From NCBI RefSeq assembly GCF_028768465.1, contig NZ_CP118225.1, positions 5,313,001-5,377,000 on the forward strand: a DNA stretch of 64,000 bases. Reading direction: 5' to 3'. A program made the translations under genes and the position numbers. Below are positions 15,180-24,047 of the stretch, one piece after another (position 1 is the stretch's first letter; each line of letters opens with the position of its first letter). This DNA is from Rhodopirellula sp. P2 (GTDB lineage: Bacteria > Planctomycetota > Planctomycetia > Pirellulales > Pirellulaceae). The notes below the pieces were generated by a model, which was not told the origin of the DNA, did not search any database, and worked only from the letters and a program-made list of their open reading frames with translations.

Positions 15180-16907
15180 ATGAGTACCGAAACGAACCGA
15201 CAAGTGATTGCTCAAATGAAGCAGGAGCAATTGCCGGTTCCGGTGCACCGACTTCACCGCTGGCCACACTTTGTGGGCCTGTATGCGGGGGAGCATGTTG
15301 CCGCGACTGAATTTGTGATCGGGGCCACGTTTGTTGCGATGGGAGCTTCCACGCGTGACATTCTGATCGGGCTGTTGATTGGCAACATTTTGGCGATCCT
15401 CAGTTGGACCCTGATCACCACGCCAATCGCCGTGCAGACTCGACTGAGTCTTTACACGTACCTTGAAAAGATCGCCGGCGAGTCAATGACTCGGCTCTAC
15501 AACTGGGCCAACGTCCTGATCTTCACCGTGATTTCCGCGGCGATGATCACGGTGTCTTGCACCGCCGTTCGGTTGCTGTTCAACATCCCACCGCAATTGC
15601 AGTGGTACCCGACCGATTCTCTATTCGTTGCCGTGGTGGTCGCTGTCGGCATGATCGTGGTGCTGGTCGCGATGTACGGTTTCAACGCGGTCGCAGAGTT
15701 CTCCGGTTTGTGTGGTCCATGGCTGGTCGTGATGTTTGTCAGCGGCGCGCTGGTGTTGTTTCCCGCTTTGGCTGAATCTGTCATGGGCCGAACCACACTG
15801 AACGGGTTCCAGGACTTTCTGGTGATCGGTGACCATTCGATTTGGACGGGCACCAATGCGGATGGCAAACCGGGCATTGGATTGTGGGAGGTGGCTGGTT
15901 TTGCCTGGGCTGCCAACACGATCACGCACTTTGGTCTGATCGACATGGCGTTGTTGCGTTACGCCAAAAAATCAATCTACGGATTGTGCACCAGCGCTGG
16001 CATGCTGTTCGGACACTACATCGCTTGGATCGCCTCCGGCATCATGGGCGCCGGTGCCGCCGTGCTGTTGAAATCCACCATCGTTGAATTGGATCCCGGT
16101 GACGTTGCCTTTCGCGCCTTGGGCATGTCGGGATACGTCATCGTGATCGTCGCTGGTTGGACCACCGCGAACGCGAATCTCTACCGGGCGGGTTTGGCAG
16201 CTCAGGCGATCTTCCACAAACGATCTCGCAAGATGGTGACGTTCACGGTGGGCTGTGTGACGGTCGCGGTTGCTTGCTTCCCGTTTGTCTTCCGGCAAAT
16301 CCTGCCGCTGTTGACATACGCTGGTCTGTTGGTCGTTCCCGTGGGCGGCATTGTTTTCGCAGAACATGTCGTGTTCCCTCGCATCGGCTTCACTCGGTAC
16401 TGGGCTCAGTATCGCAACCTGCCCCACAGCATCCCTGCCATCGCATCCTGGACCGCCGGATTGATCTTCGGATTTGGTTTGAACGCCTTCGAGGTGATGT
16501 CGTTTTACTACCTGTTCCTGCCGACCTGGTTGTTCACGATTCTGCTCTATACTTTCCTCGCCAAGCTTTACGGGGCCGCGGAAAAGTATCCTGAAGAGGA
16601 AGAGAAGGAACGGCAGATGAACGAAGACATTCGGGAATTCCAACGTGAGCAAGCGTTGGCGGAAGGCGAACCGATCGAGGATCCATCCCGGCAATCCCTC
16701 GTCCGGCGTTGGATCTCCCGCGTTTGTCTGGCTCTCATTTTGTTGCTCGCTTTGAAGGTGATGTTTCAAAGTCCAGACCTGCCGACCTACACCTCGAACC
16801 GCGACCTTTTCTACACCTGGGCGTTTGTGTTGACGATTTCGTATTTCGCGACCGCCTACTGGGTTTTGCATCGCTTCAAAGCCCTCAATCCACAGCACGA
16901 CAACTAG
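15180..16907 (+). CDS. NCS1-family nucleobase/cytosine permease-like transporter
   Basis: The 575-residue protein has about 12 hydrophobic segments from residue 40 on and a charged cytoplasmic insertion before the last helices (about 460-510, E-E-E-K-E-R-Q-M-N-E-D). The N-terminal part (H-F-V-G-L-Y-A-G-E-H-V-A-A-T-E-F) and the helix-loop layout fit the permease family for cytosine, purines, thiamine and allantoin (NCS1). Two extra helices after the charged loop make it longer than usual. It is followed after 19 bp by a mannitol-dehydrogenase family gene and probably shares its transcript, which raises the possibility that the substrate is a polyol or sugar acid; that is inference. Confidence 0.75.
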   Translation: MSTETNRQVIAQMKQEQLPVPVHRLHRWPHFVGLYAGEHVAATEFVIGATFVAMGASTRDILIGLLIGNILAILSWTLITTPIAVQTRLSLYTYLEKIAGESMTRLYNWANVLIFTVISAAMITVSCTAVRLLFNIPPQLQWYPTDSLFVAVVVAVGMIVVLVAMYGFNAVAEFSGLCGPWLVVMFVSGALVLFPALAESVMGRTTLNGFQDFLVIGDHSIWTGTNADGKPGIGLWEVAGFAWAANTITHFGLIDMALLRYAKKSIYGLCTSAGMLFGHYIAWIASGIMGAGAAVLLKSTIVELDPGDVAFRALGMSGYVIVIVAGWTTANANLYRAGLAAQAIFHKRSRKMVTFTVGCVTVAVACFPFVFRQILPLLTYAGLLVVPVGGIVFAEHVVFPRIGFTRYWAQYRNLPHSIPAIASWTAGLIFGFGLNAFEVMSFYYLFLPTWLFTILLYTFLAKLYGAAEKYPEEEEKERQMNEDIREFQREQALAEGEPIEDPSRQSLVRRWISRVCLALILLLALKVMFQSPDLPTYTSNRDLFYTWAFVLTISYFATAYWVLHRFKALNPQHDN

Positions 16908-16926
16908 TCAACTCGGTTGAAACAAC

Positions 16927-18462
16927 ATGACCAGTCCAACGTCATCCACCGGCTCAAACGCCTCGCCGACACCACTGAACCAAGCCAACCTGGCGCAGCT
17001 GAATTCACAGGTTTCGGCGCCGCAATACGACCGCAGCCGACTGAAACCGAGAATCGTGCACGTCGGCGTGGGAGGTTTCCACCGTTCGCACGAGGCCTTC
17101 TACACGGATGAACTGTTGCGCAACGACAGGTCGTCGGACTGGGGCATCTGCGGTGTCGGCCTGCGTGAAGCGGACGCCAAAATTGCCTCCGTCCTGAAGC
17201 GACAGGACTACCTCTACACGTTGATCATTCGACATCCCAACGGAACCGTCGAAAACCGTGTGATTGGTTCGATCATGGACTTCTTGCTGGGATGCCACGA
17301 TCCCGAATCGGTGATTGAGCAAATGGCCAGTCCCGACACGCAAATCGTTTCGCTAACGATCACCGAAGGCGGCTACAACATCGACGCCGCAACGGGCGAG
17401 TTCAACTGGAATCATCCCGATGCCCAGCATGACCTCGACAACCCAACGACGCCCAAATTGGTGTTTGGATTTCTGACCGAGGCGCTGCAGCGTCGTCGCG
17501 CCCGCAACCTACCAGCATTCACAATCCAGTCCTGCGACAACATCCAACACAACGGAGACTTGACTCGCAAAACCGTGCTTGGTTTCGCTCGCAAACAGGA
17601 TCCCGAACTGGCAACTTGGATCGAATCGAACGTTTGCTTTCCCAACGCGATGGTCGACCGCATCACTCCTGTCACCACCCAGGATGACATCGATTACCTG
17701 GTCCAAGAACAGCAACTCAGCGACGAATGGCCCGTGACGTGCGAACCGTTTTGCCAGTGGGTGGTGGAAGATCAGTTTTCAGCCGGGCGTCCCGCTTGGG
17801 AATCCGTTGGTGCCCAATTTGTTCCCGACGTCGGCCCCTACGAGAAGATGAAGCTTCGCTTGCTCAACGCGGGCCACTCGGTACTGGGGATCCTCGGATC
17901 AATTCATGGTCACCGAACGATCGACGGGTGCGTGAACGATCCGTTGTTTGCGACGTACCTCCGACTCTTCATGGACGCCGAAGTGACACCGGTGTTGGAT
18001 GAAGTCGAGGGGATCGATCTGGAAACTTACAAAGACACGCTGCTGGAACGCTTCGGCAATCCAAACATCAAAGACGCGCTCTCGCGAATTTGCTTGGAAA
18101 GTTCGAGCAAGCTTCCGGTCTTTCTGATTCCCACGATTCAAGACAACCTGGCTCGCGGTGGGAACATCGAACTGGCGACCTTGGTCATCGCTGCCTGGTG
18201 CTTCTACAGCGACAAGCAAGTCGACCAAGACGGCAACCCGCTTGAGATCATCGACGAGATGAAACAGCCGCTTCACCAGGCCGCCGCGGCGACTCGCAAG
18301 GATCCGCTGTCCTTCCTGGAAGTCACCGAAGTGTTTGGCGATTTGAATCGCAACGAACGGTTCACACAGCAATATGTGAAGATGGTCGAAACGCTGTATG
18401 AAACAACGGACGTCGCTTCGATGATGGAAACGTTGCTGCCGAGCCAACCGGATGCGAACTGA
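16927..18462 (+). CDS. Mannitol 2-dehydrogenase / hexuronate reductase family protein
   Basis: A 511-residue long-chain polyol dehydrogenase. The NAD-binding start is I-V-H-V-G-V-G-G-F-H-R-S-H (about 43-55). The catalytic signature K-x-x-x-x-x-N-x-x-H is seen in E-K-M-K-L-R-L-L-N-A-G-H-S (about 307-319). L-S-L-T-I-T-E-G-G-Y-N-type residues (T-I-T-E-G-G-Y, about 142-148) are also typical. The closest described activity is NAD-dependent D-mannitol to fructose oxidation, but fructuronate or tagaturonate reductases share the motifs. The gene is the second of a two-gene operon with an NCS1-type permease. Confidence 0.9.
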   Translation: MTSPTSSTGSNASPTPLNQANLAQLNSQVSAPQYDRSRLKPRIVHVGVGGFHRSHEAFYTDELLRNDRSSDWGICGVGLREADAKIASVLKRQDYLYTLIIRHPNGTVENRVIGSIMDFLLGCHDPESVIEQMASPDTQIVSLTITEGGYNIDAATGEFNWNHPDAQHDLDNPTTPKLVFGFLTEALQRRRARNLPAFTIQSCDNIQHNGDLTRKTVLGFARKQDPELATWIESNVCFPNAMVDRITPVTTQDDIDYLVQEQQLSDEWPVTCEPFCQWVVEDQFSAGRPAWESVGAQFVPDVGPYEKMKLRLLNAGHSVLGILGSIHGHRTIDGCVNDPLFATYLRLFMDAEVTPVLDEVEGIDLETYKDTLLERFGNPNIKDALSRICLESSSKLPVFLIPTIQDNLARGGNIELATLVIAAWCFYSDKQVDQDGNPLEIIDEMKQPLHQAAAATRKDPLSFLEVTEVFGDLNRNERFTQQYVKMVETLYETTDVASMMETLLPSQPDAN

Positions 18463-18755
18463 AAGAGCCCTGGATTGGTTGCGCACACGGGTTGGTGAAT
18501 CGCACGGGTTGGTGAATCACACTGGGATTGGGATCCGACCGGATCCGGCTCGATGCAGGGGCTTTCCCCTCACCCGCCCATCTGCATCGCGGGGAGATCC
18601 TCCACCGCTAAGCTCTGTCTGCCGAAACCTTCTCTGCGGGAAGATGTAGTACTAGGAAGTTTGGGGCGATTGGTTGACAATATCGACGTAGAATGTCATG
18701 TCAGTCCTTTTCCACCAGTGTTTCCTGCGAGTCTCCCGTGTTGCCACTTTCGTCC

Positions 18756-19637
18756 ATGGGCCAGCAAATCGCCCAAACACTATCCAATCGCCATGGGTTT
18801 TCCGTCGACGCTGTCGCGCAAATGTTGACAGCGGTTTACAACGGCAACGGAAGCATGGCCCAGTTCTCTCATCCTGAGTTTGGTGGATCGGGCCAATGGA
18901 TGGCTGGCGGGATGATGATGATTGGTGACATGTTCAACCAAAATCTGAAGTACCGCGTTGCCGCCTTGTGTGAAGACTGCGCTCGTTCGATCGCCGAGAA
19001 CCAAACAGGAACGGGCAGTGGCGTCTTCCAATCACAAAGCCAAAGTGGCGGCTCGAACTACCAAGACCAGCAGGCTGGTGGCGGTTCGGCTTCGAACAGC
19101 CTCTTCGCACCGGACCCACGACGTAATTGGTGGCCCCAAGAATTGGGATCGCCTTCGGCCAGCGGGTCACAAAACCAAATGCGATACGCGTACTTTGCCG
19201 ATGCCCATCGATTGGCGGTGGCAACAGGTGACGACGTGTGGCTGTACGACACGTTGCAACACAACATCGGTGGCTTCAGTCAACAACAATCGGGCGACGG
19301 ATCGATCACCTTCACCAGTCAATTTGGAGTCGTCCCGCTTTCGTCGCTTCCGATTGTCAGTCGCAACGGCGTCGAGCAACCACCAATGCCGCCAGCTCCA
19401 ACGCCAGTCCCTCCCGCTCAAACACCACCTCCAGCAACGTTCCCCAACCAGACCGCTCCGTCGTTCGAGCAGTCTCAACCGGACGACCGTCCCACAAACA
19501 ATTCCGCTCCCGCACCGTCATCGAATTCGAACGAAGTGTTCGACACGCTCGATCGCTTGGGCGGATTGCTCGACAAAGGCTACATCACCCAAGAAGAATT
19601 CAATCGCAAGAAATCTGACTTGCTCGATCGAATCTAG
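18756..19637 (+). CDS. SHOCT-domain protein
   Basis: Product of 293 residues from ATG 18756; an ATG at 18693 would add 21 residues. The N-terminal third starts M-G-Q-Q-I-A-Q-T-L-S and has a Met/Gly-rich stretch (W-M-A-G-G-M-M-M-I-G-D-M-F). The middle is Gln/Ser/Gly-rich, and a Pro/Gln/Thr-rich linker runs from about 210 to 255. The last 35 residues (F-D-T-L-D-R-L-G-G-L-L-D-K-G-Y-I-T-Q-E-E-F) are a clear SHOCT domain, a short C-terminal module thought to mediate oligomerisation. No transmembrane helix is obvious. The function of the rest is unknown. Confidence 0.8.
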   Translation: MGQQIAQTLSNRHGFSVDAVAQMLTAVYNGNGSMAQFSHPEFGGSGQWMAGGMMMIGDMFNQNLKYRVAALCEDCARSIAENQTGTGSGVFQSQSQSGGSNYQDQQAGGGSASNSLFAPDPRRNWWPQELGSPSASGSQNQMRYAYFADAHRLAVATGDDVWLYDTLQHNIGGFSQQQSGDGSITFTSQFGVVPLSSLPIVSRNGVEQPPMPPAPTPVPPAQTPPPATFPNQTAPSFEQSQPDDRPTNNSAPAPSSNSNEVFDTLDRLGGLLDKGYITQEEFNRKKSDLLDRI

Positions 19638-19670
19638 TCAGGCGAGCGCGCAACGAAGTGCGCCGACATT

Positions 19671-19754
19671 GCCCCGGATGGGGCCGACTTCGATAGCTCG
19701 GGGTGGAAGCCCCGAGAAAAAGGGCGGATAAGAAATGGTCGCCCCGAACGGGGC
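19671..19754. terminator. Cluster of three GC hairpins between convergent genes
   Basis: GCCCC-GGAT-GGGGC (19671-19684), CTCGGGG-TGGAAG-CCCCGAG followed by AAAAA on the plus strand (19697-19716) and GCCCC-GAAC-GGGGC (19741-19754). They lie between the SHOCT gene and the convergent regulator gene. A termination role is likely from position; a second use as a mobile hairpin repeat cannot be excluded. Confidence 0.55.
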
Positions 19755-19873
19755 CGGCGTGGGGAATCCGAATGTCGTCGAACGGTGAGAGTGGACACGA
19801 TCGCAATGAAGCTTGGGCATTGAGCGTTGCCCGACGGAACAGTTGGGGACAACGGTTCTACTCTGTTGCTCGT

Positions 19874-21232
19874 TCAGTGGAGCCCGTAGCGGCTCATCTT
19901 GTAGTGCAACGTTCGCACACTGATCCCCAGTGCTTTCGCTGTTTGTTCGCGGTGAAAATCCTTTGCCGACAGAGCGGACTCGATCCCGGTGCGTTCCGCC
20001 ATTTCAGTGATCTCATTCAACGTGCGAATCGGGTTGGATGGTGTAACACGGTGATGTTGGTGCTCTTCAGGGAGATCGCTGCGTCCGATTGTTTCGCCCA
20101 CCACGGTGACCACGATTCGCTCGATGTGGTTGCGAAGCTGGCGAACGTTGCCCGGCCAATCGGAAGCCACTAGCGCTTCCATCGCCTCAGGCGTCAGTGA
20201 CTTCATCGAACGTCGATGCCGAGTGCAAAACCGAGTCAGAAAGTGTTCGACCAACAACGGGATGTCTTCGCGACGGCTCCTTAGCGGCGGCACCTCGATG
20301 GGAACGATGTTCAATCGGTAAAACAGATCATCGCGAAACGATCCGTCTTGGACCAACGTCTTCGCATCGCGATTGGTCGCCGAAACAATCCTCGCATTCG
20401 ATTGCAGCGTTTGCTCGCCACCGACGCGAGCGAATTGTCCCGTCTCCAAAACCCGCAGCAGGTCCACTTGGCTCTTGGCGGGAATTTCGGTGATCTCGTC
20501 TAGAAACAGAGTCCCACTGCCAGCCTGTTCAAAACAACCCGGCTTTTGCCGAGACGCTCCTGTGAACGCGCCCTTCTCGTGCCCGAACATTTCGCTTTCC
20601 AACAGACTCTCAGGAAGAGCCCCCAAGTTGACGGCCACAAAGGGGGCCTGCGAACGCGCACTCAAATCGTGGATCGCCCGGGCGATCAATTCCTTTCCCG
20701 TCCCGCTTTCACCTTGAATCAGAACCGTCGCGTCCGTGGACGCCACCTGCCGCACTTGTTGGAGTAGATCTTGGAACGCCTGGCAATTGCCGATGATGCC
20801 TGACAACTCACCCGCTTCCGCCAGCTTCTCCTTCAACTGATGATTTTCGTGCTGCAGTCGATGGTGATCCGCTGCTTTCGCAACCTGTTGGCGGATGAGA
20901 TTGAGATCCACCGGTTTGGTGATGAAATCGAAGGCTCCCCATTTCATTGCATCAACTGCCGTTTCCACCGTTCCATTGGCCGTGATGATGATGGACATGA
21001 CTCCCGGATCGCGCTGCTTGATCCATCGGAGAAGGTCGAGCCCATCACGATCCCCCGGCATTTTCACGTCGGCAATGACCAGTTGAAAGCGTCCCGCGAC
21101 AAACTTGTCCAAGGCTTCGTTGACCGAAGCTGCCGTTTCGATGTGGTCGCAGAGCTTTTCGAGTCCACGAGCCAACCCTGAGCGGATGTTGGGCTCGTCG
21201 TCGACGATCAACAGATGAAGTTCGTTGTCCAT
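19874..21232 (-). CDS. NtrC-family sigma-54-dependent response regulator
   Basis: The 452-residue protein has three domains. The receiver domain (1-120) has D-D-E near 11-13 and phospho-acceptor Asp about 55 (V-I-A-D-V-K-M-P-G). The AAA+ domain (about 140-380) has Walker A G-E-S-G-T-G-K-E, the sigma-54 contact loop G-A-F-T-G-A and R-L-N-I-V-P-I. A C-terminal Fis-type helix-turn-helix (T-A-K-A-L-G-I-S-V-R-T-L-H-Y-K) completes it. It should activate sigma-54 promoters when phosphorylated. No histidine kinase is adjacent, so it is an orphan in this window and its targets are unknown. Confidence 0.95.
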   Translation of the reverse strand: MDNELHLLIVDDEPNIRSGLARGLEKLCDHIETAASVNEALDKFVAGRFQLVIADVKMPGDRDGLDLLRWIKQRDPGVMSIIITANGTVETAVDAMKWGAFDFITKPVDLNLIRQQVAKAADHHRLQHENHQLKEKLAEAGELSGIIGNCQAFQDLLQQVRQVASTDATVLIQGESGTGKELIARAIHDLSARSQAPFVAVNLGALPESLLESEMFGHEKGAFTGASRQKPGCFEQAGSGTLFLDEITEIPAKSQVDLLRVLETGQFARVGGEQTLQSNARIVSATNRDAKTLVQDGSFRDDLFYRLNIVPIEVPPLRSRREDIPLLVEHFLTRFCTRHRRSMKSLTPEAMEALVASDWPGNVRQLRNHIERIVVTVVGETIGRSDLPEEHQHHRVTPSNPIRTLNEITEMAERTGIESALSAKDFHREQTAKALGISVRTLHYKMSRYGLH

Positions 21233-21810
21233 TTCAAGATTGGCTTCGACGTGGTGAGAAGTTCAAGTGTCGCAGTTCAAAGGCGACGAGTGCCTGAGGC
21301 GTTTGACCTTGCGGTTGAATTCAGAACCGACTCGAAATGGTCATGTTCCTTGATAGGCAAATGCCAGACCAAACCGGACGAAGGCACTCTCAAGATTGTG
21401 CGGGAGCTTGCCATTCCTCAGCCTTCACGCGTCGAAATGTTCGGCCCAGCTGATTCCGCAAACTTCGATGCAACGCGAAACCCAACGCTTCAGGCACTCA
21501 CACGGAACCAGTGGCCAACCAAGTCGCGGTTTTGATCGCGAATCCGTTCTGTCAGCAACTCCTTTGAATCCAATGCTCTCGTGACGGCAACCATCGTTTG
21601 CGATGCAATTCACTGCATCGTTCATGCAAAACCTTGCACGCCTCTCGACATGGCTTTGACAGCCCCAAAAAACTTGTTGACCACCTTCACACCGTGTACG
21701 CCGGGTTGGGAGACGGATCGTGGCCTGGAAAATTCAAGGGCGGCCCATCAATTGCATTTCGCTCAAGCCCTTCACAATTTCGATCCTCCAATTGATCAGG
21801 CCCACCTCCG
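21233..21810. other. Gene-free divergent region (578 bp)
   Basis: The region lies between the divergent NtrC-type regulator and the cytidylate-kinase-like gene. Open frames in it are short and have no domain character. No -24/-12 sigma-54 promoter or clear -35/-10 pair could be identified by eye. Promoters for both transcripts presumably lie here. Confidence 0.5.
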
Positions 21811-22533
21811 ATGAGTGTCCGAGTCCCAGCCATTGAACGCCGTGCCGACGAAAGAGTTTTGAAGTGGATCCATGCGGAACACGACCAAGAGGAAGCCTCC
21901 CCAGCAGACACCAGCAAACGGCTAGGCCCCTACATCACCATTTCTCGAGAAGCCGGTGCAGGGGGGAGTGAACTGGCTGGCCTGGTCGCTGAGAAATTGC
22001 ACTGGGACCTGCTGGACAACGAGATTGTCGACTTCATGGAGCAGCACTATGGGACTCCGCGGTGCTTGATTCAACGCGTCGATGAGAAGCACGAAAACTG
22101 GCTCAGCGAAATCTTGACCTCTCGAATCGGTGGCCTGGGATTTTCAGAAACCACCTACACACACCGTGTTTCCAAACTGGTCTTGCTGGCGGCATCCCAC
22201 GGGAACGTCGTCATTGTGGGTCGAGGCGCGAAGTACATCCTCCCGCCTGAACAAGGGTTGTCGGTCCGCGTTGTCGCCCCGCTGCCAGTCCGGATTCAGC
22301 GAGTGATGTCCCAACACGATCTCTCCGAAAAAGAGGCACGCCACTGGGTCGCGAACAAGGACCGTCAAAGGCAGAACTACATCCGCGGACATTTCCATCA
22401 AGACGAATCCGACCCGCATCTCTACGACTTGGTTTTGAACGTCGGAATCGTTTCCCTGGAGGAGGCAGCTGACATCATTGTCGATTCCGCTCGCCGCTTG
22501 ACGGAAAAATTCACTCAGCAGAGTGTTCGCTGA
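21811..22533 (+). CDS. Cytidylate kinase-like family protein
   Basis: The 240-residue protein starts Y-I-T-I-S-R-E-A-G-A-G-G-S-E-L-A (about 41-56), the modified P-loop of the cytidylate-kinase-like family, in which the usual G-K-[ST] is replaced. N-V-V-I-V-G-R-G-A-K-Y-I-L follows (about 130-142), then an R-V-V-A-P-L-P-V-R-I-Q-R segment resembling the NMP/lid portion. These proteins are annotated by fold and many have no proven substrate. It lies directly upstream of the RND efflux genes on the same strand, so it is probably cotranscribed with them; the biological reason is not known. Confidence 0.85.
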   Translation: MSVRVPAIERRADERVLKWIHAEHDQEEASPADTSKRLGPYITISREAGAGGSELAGLVAEKLHWDLLDNEIVDFMEQHYGTPRCLIQRVDEKHENWLSEILTSRIGGLGFSETTYTHRVSKLVLLAASHGNVVIVGRGAKYILPPEQGLSVRVVAPLPVRIQRVMSQHDLSEKEARHWVANKDRQRQNYIRGHFHQDESDPHLYDLVLNVGIVSLEEAADIIVDSARRLTEKFTQQSVR

Positions 22534-22633
22534 GATGAAGCACCGCCTCATTTCAATCGAAGCGATTGATTCGCCAGCATCTCTCGACGCTCCACTCATC
22601 CACGACGGTGCATCAAGCGAACGCCTTCCAGCT

Positions 22634-23863
22634 ATGAACCCAACCTTCCCAACCATGCGCATCCGATTGTTCCACGTGATCCTCTTTGCCTCCTTCCCGT
22701 GCTTCATCGGGGGTTGCGGGGACTGGACCGAGACGACTTCCATTCCGCTCGCCAACGTTGTGACGGCCCCATCACACGGTGAGGCCCAGGCCAACGCAGA
22801 ACACTCCGACGCCCAGCCAATCGGGCAGCCTCACGCGTCCGGCGAGCATCACGCTCAGCACAAAATTGTCGTGACCAGCCCGGTTGCCCGCGATGTCACG
22901 CTGACTCGGCAATACGTTTGCCAGATTCATTCGCGTCGACACATCGAAGTGTGTGCCCTGGAAGGTGGCTATCTGAAGGACATCCACGTCAACGAAGGCC
23001 AAGCGGTGACCAAGGGGCAGTCTCTCTTCCATATCCTGCCCACGATCTACGAAGCCAAACTGGATGCTGACAAGGCAGAAGCACAACTTGCTCAAGTCGA
23101 GTTCGACAACACTCAAAAGTTGGTCCAACAAAACATCGTCTCCACCCCAGAACTCAAGTTGGCAGAAGCGAAACTGGCGAAAGCCGTCGCGAATGTCAAA
23201 CTGGCTCAAGCAGAGGTGAACTTTGCCAACATCAAAGCCCCATTCGATGGCATCGTCGATCGACTGCACGAACAAGAAGGCAGTTTGGTCGAGGAAGGTG
23301 CGATGCTGACCACGATGTCCGACAACAGCCTGATGTGGGTCTATTTCAATGTTCCTGAATCTCGCTACTTGGAATATCAAGAGGCGATGAACGCCGGCCA
23401 AAATCCAGACGCCTTGAACGTGCAACTCCGATTGGCCAATCACAAACTCTTCGACCAGCCCGGCAGGATTGGAGCGATCGAAGCGGACTTTGACAACGAA
23501 ACGGGCAACATCGCATTTCGTGCCAATTTCCCCAATCCAACTGGACTGCTTCGCCACGGTCAAACCGGCACGGTGCTGATCAATCAGATTGCGAAGAACG
23601 CCGTCGTGATTCCTCAACGAGCGACGTTTGAAATTCTGGCCAAGAAGTACGCCTTCGTGCTCGACGCGGACAACGTTGTGCATCAACGCGAAATCGTGAT
23701 TCAAACCGAAAAGGATGACATCTTCTTGATCGCCGCAGGATTGCAACCGGGCGAAAAGATCGTGCTCGAAGGCATCTTGCAAGTACGCGATGGCGAAACG
23801 GTGGAATACGAATTCCAAGATCCGGACACCGTGCTCGGCAACCTCAAGTATCACGCCGAATAG
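22634..23863 (+). CDS. RND efflux periplasmic adaptor (HlyD/MFP family lipoprotein)
   Basis: From ATG 22634 the product is 409 residues; ATG 22655 and an earlier ATG 22523 that overlaps the kinase gene are alternatives. The signal ends in a lipobox (F-I-G-G-C, about 27), so it is probably a lipoprotein. A His-rich stretch follows (about 50-80). The lipoyl halves are split by a coiled-coil hairpin (about 130-190, A-K-L-D-A-D-K-A-E-A-Q-L...), followed by a beta-barrel (F-N-V-P-E-S-R-Y) and membrane-proximal domain (V-V-I-P-Q-R-A-T-F). It should link the inner-membrane RND pump to the outer-membrane channel encoded downstream. Confidence 0.92.
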   Translation: MNPTFPTMRIRLFHVILFASFPCFIGGCGDWTETTSIPLANVVTAPSHGEAQANAEHSDAQPIGQPHASGEHHAQHKIVVTSPVARDVTLTRQYVCQIHSRRHIEVCALEGGYLKDIHVNEGQAVTKGQSLFHILPTIYEAKLDADKAEAQLAQVEFDNTQKLVQQNIVSTPELKLAEAKLAKAVANVKLAQAEVNFANIKAPFDGIVDRLHEQEGSLVEEGAMLTTMSDNSLMWVYFNVPESRYLEYQEAMNAGQNPDALNVQLRLANHKLFDQPGRIGAIEADFDNETGNIAFRANFPNPTGLLRHGQTGTVLINQIAKNAVVIPQRATFEILAKKYAFVLDADNVVHQREIVIQTEKDDIFLIAAGLQPGEKIVLEGILQVRDGETVEYEFQDPDTVLGNLKYHAE

Positions 23864-24047
23864 CGCGCATCGCCTGCAACGGAGTCGGCCCCATCCCTCC
23901 CGGCCACGACTCGGTCAGACAAGAATCGCCCGTCATCATTGCCGAGCCATTGGGGCTCAACCGATGACGACGTCGGCAACCGCTCCCACCAATCACAGCC
24001 CGCAAGCACCATGACGGTGCTCGTCATGCCAGCACCTTGTTCGCAAC

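Noticed and set aside
18674-18694. TTGACA followed by TAGAAT before the SHOCT gene, as a promoter
   Set aside because: Spacing is 9 bp, far from the 16-18 bp needed.
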